In this document: in pieces, positions 1 through 10,912 of the stretch
Layout: each line of letters opens with the position of its first letter
Position numbering within the stretch: the first letter of the stretch is position 1
DNA from: Podospora pseudoanserina
Lineage: Eukaryota > Ascomycota > Sordariomycetes > Sordariales > Podosporaceae
Assembly: GCF_035222485.1 (NCBI RefSeq)
Contig: NC_085922.1
Span: 2,619,001 to 2,683,000, forward strand
Direction of reading: 5' to 3'
DNA length: 64,000 nucleotides
The notes under the pieces: generated by a model
The model's input: the letters and a program-made list of their open reading frames with translations, nothing else
Database searches by the model: none
Told to the model about the DNA's origin: nothing
Made by a program: the position numbers and the translations under genes

Positions 1-866
1 TGATTCTCCACAACCGTTGCAGCCATGGGATATTGAAGCCTCCAATGATGCTCTTCATTGACACCAATGAAAGCAAAAATGATACTTTATTTGGTCACGA
101 CCAAAAACAATCATCAGCTCAATGGGATGCGTCACTTACAACCACCAAACTCCCAGCAACAAGAACACCGAATTCCCCAGTTCAAAATAACATCAACTCA
201 CTTGCTTGCTAAACATTCGCGCAATAATTGCAAGCAGCTACGCGAATGGGATGACGTCTTAACAAGCAATCATTGGAGCGGCTCTGCCTTCGCCGTTGGA
301 GCTCTGTCGATGGAAACGAAGGAACGCGGGGATAATTATCTCGGCATTCTTCTCCCCCTGTCGATAGGAAGCTGGAGCTTAGTTGAATTCCTGCCAAGCC
401 AATGGAGAGACTACCTATCACTGTCTCTCAGTGTTATACTGCTGTCAGTCGGGGTCTTGGACAGTATCTCTGGAAACAATGACAGACATCCTCACAAAAA
501 GACCTATTATGCTTCACTCAAAAGCAAGCCTCTATCTCAGCATTCTCTTGATTTGCACTTTTGGCACCGTTGCAGCACAAGCCAGGGTATACATGCGCGC
601 CAATGGCAATGGCAGTCGGCAAAACAACATGCTTAAAATGCATCACTGGCTATACTCCGTAACCATAAAACACTGTCGAATTCCAATCTGCAACCCGCCA
701 AAACAGTCCGATACTATCATATACAAGTCTTGCACTACCCATACAGAACGAAGCCTAGAAGGAAACAGAGGCTTGAACGCATTAATAAAAGGAACACTCT
801 CCCAAACCTGGTCACTGGAGCATTCCGCTCCCCAGGCTCTATGCATCGGTTATCTTGCACCCTCGT
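1..866. other. Left-edge intergenic stretch
   Basis: No recognised gene. Open frames on both strands overlap each other without recognisable domains. One plus-strand frame (509-880) starts with a signal-peptide-like segment and is described under findings. The right end is the 3' flank of the V-ATPase gene. Confidence 0.5.
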
Positions 867-2744
867 TTAAGCATCAATAAGGTTCTCCTCCTGGGGCACC
901 TCGGTATCCCTGGTGTCTTTGGTAGGGGCCTTGTCCTTGCCCTTGCGGTCTGATGGGGTTCTCGAGTAAAACTCGTCAATGATGTCGGCAGGAATACGGT
1001 TGAGCATGTCCTTGCGGTAGATGCGAAGCAAGCTCCACGCGAGGTCAAGAGATTCGAAAATGGTGCGTCCCTCGTACGGGCCCTGGTTGATAAAGGTCCG
1101 CTCGAACTTGTCGAGGAATTCCAGAGACTTCTTGTCCTCGGGAGACAAGGCCTCCTCACCAACGACTGCCTTCATGGCGGCCGCGTCACGACCGATGGCA
1201 TACTTGGCGTACAGCTGGTTGGATACATCACCGTGGTCCTTGCGAGTCATGCCCTCACCAATGGCAGACTTCATCAGACGGGACAGCGACGGAAGCACGT
1301 TGATAGGAGGGTAAATACCGCGGTTGTAAAGACCACGGTCGACGAAGATCTGACCCTCGGTAATGTATCCAGTCAAATCAGGAATGGGATGGGTAATGTC
1401 GTCGTTGGGCATAGTGAGAATGGGAATCTGAGTAATCGAACCGTTGCGGCCTTCGACACGGCCAGCACGTTCGTAGATGGTCGACAAATCGGTATACATG
1501 TAACCGGGGAAACCGCGACGACCGGGGACTTCTTCACGAGCAGCAGAGACCTCACGAAGAGCATCACAGTAGGCCGAAAGATCGGTGAGAATGACGAGGA
1601 CGTGCTTCTCGAGTTGGTAGGCATAGTACTCGGCGGTAGTAAGGGCGAGACGAGGTGTAATGATACGTTCGATACTGCCGTTATTGTTAATAACCAGACC
1701 CAAAAACCAGCGTTGGTGGTTCATTACTTACGTAGGATCGTTGGCAAGGTTGAGGAAGAGGGTGGTGCGCTCCAAACTGCCGTTCTCTTCGAAATCGCGG
1801 GTGAAGAAACGAGCAGTTTCCAAGTTGACACCCATGGCAGCGAAGACGATGGAGAAGTTCTCCTCATGATCGTCATGTACGCCCTTGTTTGTCACACCCT
1901 TGCGCTGAACCAGGCCAGCTTGTCTGCAAATCTGAGCGGCGATTTCGTTGTGGGGAAGACCAGCGGCCGAGAAGATGGGAATCTTTTGGCCACGGGCAAT
2001 CGAGTTCATGGTATCAATGGCCGAGATGCCAGTCGAGATCATTTCCTCGGGATACACCTGTTCTCTATTAGCGCATGGATTTGGTAGGGCATGTAGTGAA
2101 GCTTACTCTCGAGTAGGGGTTGATAGGACTGCCGTTGATGTCTAAGAACTCCTCAGCCAGGACCTTGGGGCCCTTGTCAATGGCACGACCTGAACCATCA
2201 AAGATACGACCCAGCATGTCTTCAGAGACACCGAGCTTCAAGCTCTCTCCGGTCATTTCAACTCTGGTCTAGTTGGAGTTAGCTGCCGCCTATGTATTTC
2301 CCAATGCGCTCGGCAGTCTCACCTTCTTCACATCAATGCCAGAGGTGCCCTCGAAAACCTGCAAGATCGATTAACATATGTGGATCGCTTGTGTTCCGTT
2401 TCGGTTGGTATATACCTGCACAACGGCGCGGCTTCCTGTAGAGATACCGTCAGTAACAGCATAGGTCCCTGATATAGCGACAGTGCTTACCACGAGCCTC
2501 CAAGACTTGACCGGAACGCACAGTCCCATCGGGAAGAGTAAGGCTGACAATCTCATTGTATCTGGGGAATTTGACCTGGAAGAAGGATCACAGAGTTAGC
2601 AGAGATGTGGTTGTGGTAAGGCGGAAGCAGAAGCGGGAGACCAACATTGTCCAAGATGACGAGGGGTCCGTTGACACCACCGACGGTGTTGTAGCGAAGC
2701 CTGGGCGTCACCCGATAGGAGGCTGGATCTCTGGGGTCGCTCAT
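867..2744 (-). CDS. vma-2: V-type proton ATPase subunit B (V1 sector)
   Basis: Non-catalytic B subunit of the V1 ring, which with subunit A forms the ATP-hydrolysing hexamer that acidifies the vacuole. The spliced model has seven exons on the minus strand: 2744-2646, 2575-2491, 2435-2416, 2358-2323, 2268-2107, 2057-1732 and 1674-867, giving 1536 nt and 511 residues, the usual family length. The start is the ATG at 2744, which leads into [16 protein letters not shown]. Later family blocks are [43 protein letters not shown] and [13 protein letters not shown]; the last exon carries [20 protein letters not shown]. Exons 3 and 4 are only 20 and 36 nt, but every junction keeps frame and has GT-AG ends. 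It is divergent from the Cwc27 gene. Identification is very secure; the small-exon boundaries are inferred from family conservation. Confidence 0.95.
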
Positions 2745-3406
2745 GGTGGTTTTGGAGGTTATGCAGGGCAAAAACAGGCGCGAGGTATCAATGCGAAAGT
2801 CGAGGCCGGCTCGGGAGGCTGTCTAGAGGGTCGAGAGGCTGGTAAGTGGATTGGCAAGTTGGTTGTGAATGCACGACGATGGAGGAGCTCCAGTGGATGC
2901 GGGTAGCCTGAAGACGCAAGCTCCAAGCTGGACCGTCGGTGATAAGCAGGCCGCCCAGGCCTGTCCCCTGCTGGGCCCCGCACCACATCATGAATCCAGA
3001 TGGCACAGCCACAACATCCAAACCAACTGAAAGGCACAGGTATTCGGGACTCGCTCTGCGGCAACAAGCTGCTCGTGAAACGGAGAGATATGGCTTTACG
3101 AAAGACAAAAAATAACAGATCACATCGCATCACTTCTAGTGCTGCTTCTGCGACACACACCTTGAAGCAAGCACATGCCAGCCACAGTTCCAGATCTTGA
3201 ACTGTGGCGGTGCCTTGTCGATGCCGGCCGGCAACTTTGGAACATTTGACAGGGAAGCTCGCGCCTGTGCTCCTGTCATCCAGATTTAAGACGTGATGTC
3301 AATTCAGCCTCCAACCCTGCGTCATCTTTTTATTTTGGTTACATTTTTCCCGCTTCACATCTCGAAGGCGCGGGCCAGCTTTCGGGCGCGTAAAACCTAA
3401 TCCACA
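2745..3406. promoter_or_regulatory. Shared divergent promoter, vma-2 / cwc27
   Basis: 662 bp separate the two start codons, so both core promoters and leaders must lie here. The sequence near 3330-3350 is T/A-rich (ttttatttt), a possible initiation region for the plus-strand gene. I see no convincing specific operator. Open frames here have no coding character. Confidence 0.5.
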
Positions 3407-4990
3407 ATGTCAGCCATCTACAATCTCGAGCCACAACCGACGGCGTCGGCCATCATCCACACGACTCTCGGCGAAATCTCAATCGAACTGTTTGCGAAAC
3501 AAACGCCATTAACATGCCGAAACTTCCTTCAGCTAGCACTCGACGGCTACTACGATAACACAATATTCCATCGTCTCATTCCCGGCTTCATTCTCCAAGG
3601 CGGTGATCCGACTGGGACAGGACATGGAGGAGAATCCATCTACGATGGCGGCGCATACAGCGGTGATCTGGATCCATGGCCAATGGACCAGCGAAGAGGA
3701 CAGAACGCTGGCCCCGACGGCATCAACTTCAAGGATGAGTTCCATTCGCGTCTCAAGTTCAACAGGCGAGGATTGCTAGGCATGGCGAACGAAGGAAAAC
3801 CGGACACCAATGGCAGCCAGTTCTTTTTCACTCTCGGCAAGGCTGAAGAGTTGAATGGGAAGAATACCGTGTTTGGGCGCGTGGCGGGCGATACCATCTA
3901 CAATTTGGCCAAGATTGGCGAGTCGGAGGTCAATGACGAGCGGCCACTATATCCGATCAAAATCACCCATATCGAGATCCTCATCAACCCTTTCGATGAT
4001 ATGAAGAAGAGGGAGAAGAAGCTACGCCAGCAAGTAGCAAAACCAGCTCCCGTGGAGAAGAAGCAGAAAAAGAGAAAACCAGCCAAGCAGTTGTTGAGCT
4101 TTGGAGACGAAGAGGGTGAGGGTGATGACCTGCCAGTTCTCAAGAAGCCAAAGTTCGACACAAGAATTGTCATGGATGTAGACGAGGAACCGGCGCCAAA
4201 GACGATGCCGGTCAGATCTTCAAAGAAGGATTTAAAGCCAACGCACAAGGATGATGTGAAAGTCCGTGTGCCAGAAGAGCCACCAAAGAACCGAGCGAGG
4301 AATCCAGATCGTCCGGAGCCTGTTCCGTCAAAGAAACAACGGCCAAAGGTTGAGGAAAGTGACAGGTCAAGTCCCGAACCGGAAGATGACAAAAAGAAAA
4401 CCTTGCTGGAAAGGACTAACGAGGAGATTGCTGCCGTCAAGGCTTCGATGAAACGAACAATTTACACCGAACCGGTGCAGGAGAAGAAGAAGTCGGCCTT
4501 GGAGGAAATGATACCGGAGACTGCAGTGCGTGGGAGGAAACGGAGACCGGGCACGCAGTCTGTAAAGGAGGAAGAGGAGGCTTTGGCGCTTTTGCGGTCG
4601 TTCAAGTCAAAGCTGGAGCAAGCACCAGTTGAGAAGTCGACAGCCCAGCCAGCTATCAATTATGATGGTGATGATGAGGAGGGCGAAGGAGAGGTTTGTG
4701 ATCTTCACTTCATTGCCCATTGCCAGAGCTGCAAAGCCTGGGATAAGGAAGAAAAGGAAGAGAGCGATGACGAAGGGTGGATGTCTCATCAGCTCAGCTT
4801 TACTGCAGATAAGCTTGGAAAGGATCTGAGCTATCGCAAAAAGGCGGAAGAGGAGCTGGTTGTTATTGACCCCCTAGCAAAGGCGCAGGCTCTTAAGGAG
4901 GGCAAGAAGTCTTCTCGGGATTCGCGGTCTGGGGGCTCATCTTCAAGGGCCTGGAACCGGGACCGGGAGCGTGACCGGGCAATAAGATAG
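3407..4990 (+). CDS. cwc27: Cwc27-type spliceosomal cyclophilin
   Basis: Single-exon gene of 527 residues. Residues about 10-195 are a cyclophilin fold (NTIFHRLIPGFILQGGDPTG, then TNGSQFFFTLG, then NTVFGRV). The remainder is a charged, Lys/Glu-rich tail ending in CDLHFIAHCQSCKAWD near residue 428, a block I recognise from fungal Cwc27 proteins. Family members join the activated Bact spliceosome in the nucleus. The catalytic Arg (R56) and Gln (Q64) are present, but the position of the Trp used for substrate and cyclosporin binding in CypA is Glu148, as in human CWC27, which is reported to be isomerase-inactive. Residues about 83-105 form an insertion not found in CypA. The start ATG follows the motif CCACA and gives the family N-terminus. 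It is divergent from vma-2. The whole tail being one exon is an observation; absence of isomerase activity is inferred. Confidence 0.93.
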   Translation: MSAIYNLEPQPTASAIIHTTLGEISIELFAKQTPLTCRNFLQLALDGYYDNTIFHRLIPGFILQGGDPTGTGHGGESIYDGGAYSGDLDPWPMDQRRGQNAGPDGINFKDEFHSRLKFNRRGLLGMANEGKPDTNGSQFFFTLGKAEELNGKNTVFGRVAGDTIYNLAKIGESEVNDERPLYPIKITHIEILINPFDDMKKREKKLRQQVAKPAPVEKKQKKRKPAKQLLSFGDEEGEGDDLPVLKKPKFDTRIVMDVDEEPAPKTMPVRSSKKDLKPTHKDDVKVRVPEEPPKNRARNPDRPEPVPSKKQRPKVEESDRSSPEPEDDKKKTLLERTNEEIAAVKASMKRTIYTEPVQEKKKSALEEMIPETAVRGRKRRPGTQSVKEEEEALALLRSFKSKLEQAPVEKSTAQPAINYDGDDEEGEGEVCDLHFIAHCQSCKAWDKEEKEESDDEGWMSHQLSFTADKLGKDLSYRKKAEEELVVIDPLAKAQALKEGKKSSRDSRSGGSSSRAWNRDRERDRAIR

Positions 4991-6653
4991 TAGAAGGAGC
5001 AGTTGCTATCTGACTTATGATACAATTGCATTGTTCTTACAAGTAGAGGAAGCCAAGCATAAGAGAGACTGACCACCAGTCGGATGGTAACCATTAAGAG
5101 ATACCCACTTTCTATTGTCTAATATCTCCTGTCACCTTCCTCCGTTGTTCAGTGCAAAGGTAGTGATGCCCAAGTCCCGTCCCATGTGTCCCCATGGTGC
5201 CATGCCTGTCCGGAACAACAGCTCCGCGAGCCCCGGCCTCAATGGGGTTTTATATGGGTCTTCATGTCATGGTGGCGTGCTCATTCTCCATGCGAACTCA
5301 CATCTGCTGTTGTTCCTAGCCCAAGAACTGCTCAGACATGGCCTTTTGTCTTGTTGTTTTCGAGACCGAGAAGGGAAACTGGCTTGGTCCCACTTGAACG
5401 GTCTTACAACTGCAACTCATCTCTTGGCATTCAATCCAAGGTGTTCTACGATCCGTATCGACAGTGAGGCCAAAAGTTTCCTGACAGCTCCGCAGGTATG
5501 CACGGCCGCACCATTGACAGGCATTAAGGCCACAACTTCAGACTACGCATAGGACCTCATAACGGCGCTGTCAAACTTAACTGTCACTAACGTCTTTGGA
5601 GAGAAAGTGTCCAAAGCCTCACTGCCGCTGCCACCGCCTTGAGGTCCTCCTTTCAAACGCCCAGAAAAAAAGAAGCTGTCTTGGGTGACAGGCTGGGACG
5701 TCGACCCCGCGTGTGGAGACAGGACGTTATCTGTGCCACCGCTGATTGGTTCGGCAAGCGAGAAAATCGGTGTGTTGATCGCGATCGCACCGGCAAAGCC
5801 CACTTCATATGACGAGCAAGTGAGCCTTCATCACCAGCAAGTGGCCTTACACCGTGTTGAATTTATCTAGCAAAGCCCAACCTTTCCCACTCGATCCTCT
5901 GCCGCTCTGCGCCCTGAGCATACGACCCCAGTGAACTCTTCTCCAAACTTTTTCTTGTGAGCCCTCTCAGCGACGTCTTTGAGGCACCCAGACGTGACCA
6001 GAAATCAAGCAGCGCGGAAGCCGGCGACTGAGACCCCGACGCAAGCCATTGTTCAGCAGGAACCCTGCCTTCGAGGCTTCAGCATCTACCACACAACGAC
6101 GCCCATTGACATATCGCGACACCGCCGAGACACCTCACAAGCCCTGTTCAGAACCCGGCGCCGAGCCAGACATCTATCTTCTCCGCTTTTGCGACACTCT
6201 CGCAGGCCCGACACACACACATTGCCATTGATATCGCGCCGCGGAACAATAACAGACCCGCGCGTGGATCAGGTGCCTGGACCGCCTCTGCCTTTGAGCA
6301 AGCTGTTCTCCGCATCACAGTATATAACAGATTGAGTTGAATAGAGTTTTCTCTCGCTTGTCTACCCTCCGACTAGATCCATCTCCCTCTATGTGCTGAG
6401 CTCGCTGGTTTCATCAGAAAATCGACCGGATTCAGCAGTGCTTCAAACCGCCCACAACAAGGAAGACTACAGCCTTGGCCTCAGCTTCTTGACGGCCTTT
6501 TGCGAGAAAAAAAGTCACCGAGGGCTGCAGCCACCACGCCGGCCACAAAACTTAGGGCGAGCCTAGCCTAACGGTCAAGAACCGCCATCTGCTATATCGA
6601 GGGGTGTCAAGCAAACCCCAATCGGCTGGGCGCGCGCTCGCCTTCACAGTGTT
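4991..6653. other. Intergenic region and long leader of hsf1
   Basis: No supported gene. About 5560-6653 is probably promoter and 5' leader of the heat shock factor gene, rich in CACA/ACC tracts. If transcribed it contains very short upstream ORFs: ATG-ACG-AGC-AAG-TGA at 5809 and ATG-TGC-TGA at 6391. Open frames at 5115-5552 and 5543-5803 show no domain. Confidence 0.5.
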
Positions 6654-9058
6654 ATGTCTTCGCCGAACAACCCGAGAAAACGACCGGCCCCTGGCGCCTC
6701 TTCGATGATCCCGATCCCCCCAGTACAGCAGACATTTTCGCCTGTCCAGACGGATCGATTGTTTGGGTGGAACGGAACAATGGATGGAAACGGCTTCGTC
6801 GACTCGCCAACGACAAATGTCAATCAGTTCATGATGCCGACATCAGGCGCCTTTGCGCAGCCAATTGCGGCGCCTTCAAACGCTCTGGCCCGCCGAGGAA
6901 ACAGTCGCGCTCTTGTCCATTCGGGCAACAGAGGCCATTTTGATCAGGTGGGGGAGCCGTGGGCGAACGGGTTTGCCGAGGATGCTCGGTATCTTCAGAC
7001 GAATTCGTCTGTAGACGAGCATGATAACATCGAGCTGCTAGAGGAGAAGGCTGCTCAGGCGAAGAGGGAAGCGCAAGCCAAAAGGAAACAGATCCCCCCG
7101 TTTGTTCAGAAGCTGAGCAGGTAAGCGGGCCCTTTCATCACTTTGTTCACGTTGCAAATTGCTAATCTTTCGATAGCTTTCTCGATGAGTCAAGGAACAC
7201 CGACCTGATCCGCTGGTCTGACAAGGGCGATTCATTTATCGTCTTGGACGAAGATGAGTTTGCCAAAACGCTCATCCCCGAACTCTTCAAGCATAACAAT
7301 TATGCTTCGTTTGTGCGACAGCTCAACATGTATGGGTTCCATAAGCGGGTCGGGCTGTCCGACAACTCGATGAAAGCGAGCGAGCGGAAAAACAAGAGTC
7401 CCAGCGAGTACTCAAACCCGTATTTCCGACGCGGGCATCCGAACCTGCTTTGGCTGATCAACAAGCCAAAGGGTGGCAGCAGTAAAAAGAAGATCAAGAA
7501 GGAGGACGGAGAGGCGGAGAGCGAGGAGGACAATAATACCGAAGAAGCCTACGGTGTTCCAAACCATGGAGCGTCACAGGGCGGCAGGGCCTCCGTTTCT
7601 CACGAAGTCGGTCCGCTCCAGAAAAAGGATCTGATACAAGTAAAAAATCAGATAGACAGGATCCAGCAGCAGCAACTCGCGATTTCGGGCATGCTCAACA
7701 AGATACGGCAAGATCACAATTCGCTCTATCAGCAGGCGGTCATGTTTCAAACCATGCACGAGCGGCACGAGAACTCCATCAATGCCATTCTCAACTTCTT
7801 GGCCAATGTCTTTCGAAAGTCGTTGGAGGAGCAGGGTGGGGTTCAGAGCGTCCAAGATCTTTTGGCCAGCATCATTCCCAATGCTCAAGGTCACGGCTCC
7901 ACAAACATGGCCACGGGAGGCGTGGTGGACTTGGGCGGCTTCGTCAACCAACGGGCTCCCAACGTTGCTGGGTCGGCGACGCCAAAACGTGCGCAGCGTC
8001 TCTTGCCTCCTGTCCCACATCACCAAGCAAACAAGACCGTGGTGACATCCCTGTCTCCGTCCCCAACACCCTCGCCGGCGCCCCAGACTTCGTACAACAC
8101 TCGCATGTCTGGGACTGTCACCGAGGTGTTTGATACCTCGCCGGCTGACACCACCTCGACCTCTGCCTATATGCAGAAGGAGCTCCAGAACAACCCACAT
8201 GAGGGCATGATGAAGATCATCCAGGACACCAACGCCGTCAACGTCAACAGCACTGGCATCGACCTCCCCAACGTCGCCGCCACCACCCCGGTCACAGGCA
8301 TGAGCAACGAGAACCGCAACAAGATGCTGAGCATCATGAACAATGGCTCTGCTGCGACAACCCCGGCCGCGTCCATGAACGGCGGCGGTATCCCATCTGT
8401 CTCTAGTCCCGGCGGTGTTTCCTTGCCCGCTGCCAGCCCACAAACCACAGCCGGTTTATCGCTTTCTCCCATCCTCGCCTCGATGCCTATCCCCCCGCCG
8501 CTGCAACCACTCCAGGCGACGCAGCAAGAAATTGACGCGCTTCAGCGCCTTCAAGCTCAGCAGGCTTCTCAGCTTGAGAACCTGACCCAGTTCCTTGGTC
8601 CGCTCAGCCCTTCTGGCCGGATTCCCGGTATGGACGAGAACGGCAACGTCAACACTAGTTATTTCGACTCTGTCGATTTTGACCAGTTTGTCGATAACAA
8701 TGCCTTTGCTAACCAGACCGGCTTTGGGGACAATGAGTTCAATGGGTTCAACGCGGGTGGTCATCCGGATGAGTTTAACTTTTCGCTGGATGCTCCTGGT
8801 AGTGGGGCAGAGTTTGGGGGTGGTGGTGTTGCGGGTGCGGATAATGGGATGTTGGGTGGGGGTGGGGGTGCTGGGCTGGGGATCAATGGGCAGGATGGCT
8901 TGTTTGATACGGGGAGGGTGTTTGAGACTACTTCGGCTACTAATAGCCCTAGTCCAGCCGGGACGGAGGAGATTACGAGGAGTGAGATTGGGGGGGTTGG
9001 GAACGGGGTGGTGACGGATAGTCCGGAGAGGGATCCGAAGAGGAGGAGGAGGGGGTAG
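6654..9058 (+). CDS. hsf1: Heat shock transcription factor Hsf1
   Basis: Trimeric activator that binds nGAAn arrays in heat-shock promoters. Two exons, 6654-7120 and 7177-9058, are joined across a 56-nt intron (GTAAGC...CGATAG), giving 782 residues. The HSF DNA-binding domain spans about residues 148-255: IPPFVQKLSSFLDESRN, then the recognition-helix block NNYASFVRQLNMYGFHKRVG, then the wing region and HPNLLWLINKP. A heptad-rich oligomerisation segment covers about 303-375 (KKDLIQVKNQIDRIQQQQLA onward). The N-terminal 145 residues and long Pro/Ser/Asn/Gly-rich C-terminus are likely activation regions. The intron interrupts the DNA-binding domain after its first helix. The C-terminus has a Gly-rich stretch near residues 700-740 and ends in a basic DPKRRRRG. 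It converges on the arrestin gene. A second HSF-type gene lies 39 kb downstream. Confidence 0.95.
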
Positions 9059-9380
9059 AATCACTCTTACATTTCGTCGGAGGATCATGAGGAGGAAGGG
9101 ATGGGGGGTGGGTTTAGAGGGGATGTATTTGGGGGACTTTATTTTTGAGGCCATACGATAAGTGGTGTAGGCTGGTGAGGGAGTTGGACTTGAGGGTGTC
9201 GACTTTGCTAACTTACCTGGTGTTGTTAAGGGGGGGTTGCAGACAAGTCATAGATAGACTTGTCAAGGGACGTAGCCACATTGACCCCGACGGTACATGC
9301 CCAACATAAACAAAAACAAAACAAACACAGAAAAAACAAAACTCTAGTGGAAGGATACGTGGAAGAGTAGTGTTTTTCGG

Positions 9381-9410
9381 ATTAGGGATTAGGGGTAGGT
9401 TAGGGTTAAG
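9381..9410 (+). repeat. Telomere-like TTAGGG motifs
   Basis: Degenerate TTAGGG units lie in one orientation: TTAGGG at 9382, a second after one spacer base, then GGTAGG and GTTAGGGTTAAG. Too short and degenerate for a former chromosome end by itself, but matches the canonical filamentous-fungal telomere hexamer. Confidence 0.5.
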
Positions 9411-9760
9411 TATGGTAAAGGGGGGGTTATGGCGCTGAGGGGCACGGAATCATTACACCAACCAGCACCTCACCTTACCTACTCACACAATCATTTGGAA
9501 GGAATGGGGTTGGTTGGTTGGTTTGGGATGATGATGATGATTTCTGGGGTTGGGTGGGGTGGCTTTCTATTGTGTTTTATTCTTGCTTTTATTTTTTTCA
9601 TGGTTAGCAGTTTTAGATATCCTCCTATGGTTTTTTCATATTTCTTTTTTTGCCTTTTTTTAAAACCTACCTTCCTCACTCTCCCACTCGGTTGTTTGGT
9701 TTGCTTGGTTTGTTAATTTTTTTGTCTCTTTACTACATAACACTTTACATTTGCATAAAA

Positions 9761-9860
9761 TGGGGATGGGGATGGGGATGGGGATGGGGATTGGATGGGG
9801 ATGGGGATTGGATGGGGATGGGGATTGGATGGGGATGGGGATTGGATGGGGATGATAGGG
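9761..9860 (+). repeat. GGGGAT-based minisatellite
   Basis: About five tandem TGGGGA hexamers are followed by three full and one partial copies of a 17-mer (TGGATGGGGATGGGGAT). Every unit has runs of four G on the plus strand, so G-quadruplex formation is plausible. It lies 700 bp past the hsf1 stop codon. Confidence 0.85.
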
Positions 9861-9943
9861 GAAGTGAGTATGACTTTATGAAATAGCTCAATAAAGATGG
9901 TCTGGTGAGATGAGAGTAAAAAAGGGAATTAGAGGGGTGTGAA

Positions 9944-9970
9944 GTATGTGTGTATGTGTGTATGTGTGTA
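9944..9970 (+). repeat. GTATGTGT microsatellite
   Basis: Three and a half tandem copies of an 8-mer, GTATGTGT. Confidence 0.8.
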
Positions 9971-10912
9971 CGGCTAAACCGAGAGAGACAACATTGGGCG
10001 AGTTGGCTGCTGATCGCTTCACTCTGTGTATGTGCCCATATGTGTTACTTTGCATCTAAACACTGATAAAATCGGATGGATGTCTGGTGTTGGGATATCA
10101 CCACCTTAAAATCATCTTTTTCTCCTCCATCAAATTCCATCCAACTAATCCTTCATCATCATCACCAACCTTGTTGCGGGTGGCGTTGTTTAACTATAGG
10201 TACATATACATCCAAACGGCCCCCCCCCCTCCATTTCCCCTGAAGCTGACAGAAGAAATCATCATCAGATGCAAAAAATAGGGGGTATTCCCGTCCATTT
10301 CAGGACATCAAACAAATCCATCATGATCCCAACCGCTTATATAACACCATGTCATCAGAAACATGACCCCCTCCCCTTCTTTCAAGTTTCAACGCCTTCC
10401 AAATCACCCCAATAATAAACTCTCTGGGCCACCACGCCGAGTGGCCCATAGGGACGTCAGTTAGTCCATCTAGAGCTCCCATCGCTCATTTGGGCTATAA
10501 TACTACCCCCGCCATTGAAGCGATATATTTGGTCAGTGGCTAGAGTAGAGCGCAATATAAAGGCTTCTTCATTCCCAGCAATCTGGGTTCGGGCCCTTGC
10601 GCATGGTGTACTGGGGCCTCAAGGTCCTTCTATTCTTTCGTCGTTGTCAAAGCGCTGTGGGACTCTTTTTATATCCGAGAGCTGTCTCTTCCGAACGTCA
10701 GACGGTTGTCTTCGTAAATATCTCGTTGAGCAACGGTGACGGCGTCTTAGTCAAGGTGTAACTTATTTGACGCAAGAAATTCGTGTGATACAACCGAAAA
10801 GAAAGAACGCGACGCGAGTTCGATCCAGAGGGCGATGGATAGGTTGAATCCGGCGGTTCGTCGCTCTTCGTTTGGTGCTTCCCGTTTCCAGCCATCCATC
10901 TGCTGTCGGCCG

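Larger units (their letters stand above)
9059..10912. other. Repeat-rich spacer between hsf1 and arrestin gene
   Basis: The 3' flanks of two convergent genes. It holds telomere-like motifs (9381-9410), a GGGGAT minisatellite (9761-9860), a GTATGTGT repeat (9944-9970), T-rich tracts and a C10 run near 10220. The 64-residue frame at 10087 and 74-residue frame at 10515 have no domain and I do not call them. Confidence 0.55.

Noticed and set aside
58-636. 192-residue open frame at the left edge
   Set aside because: No domain, overlaps another frame, and composition (His/Gln/Ser) is not gene-like.
5543-5803. 86-residue minus-strand frame with Gly/Ser composition
   Set aside because: No ATG at its start, closed by a stop a few codons upstream, no domain, and it sits in the probable hsf1 promoter.
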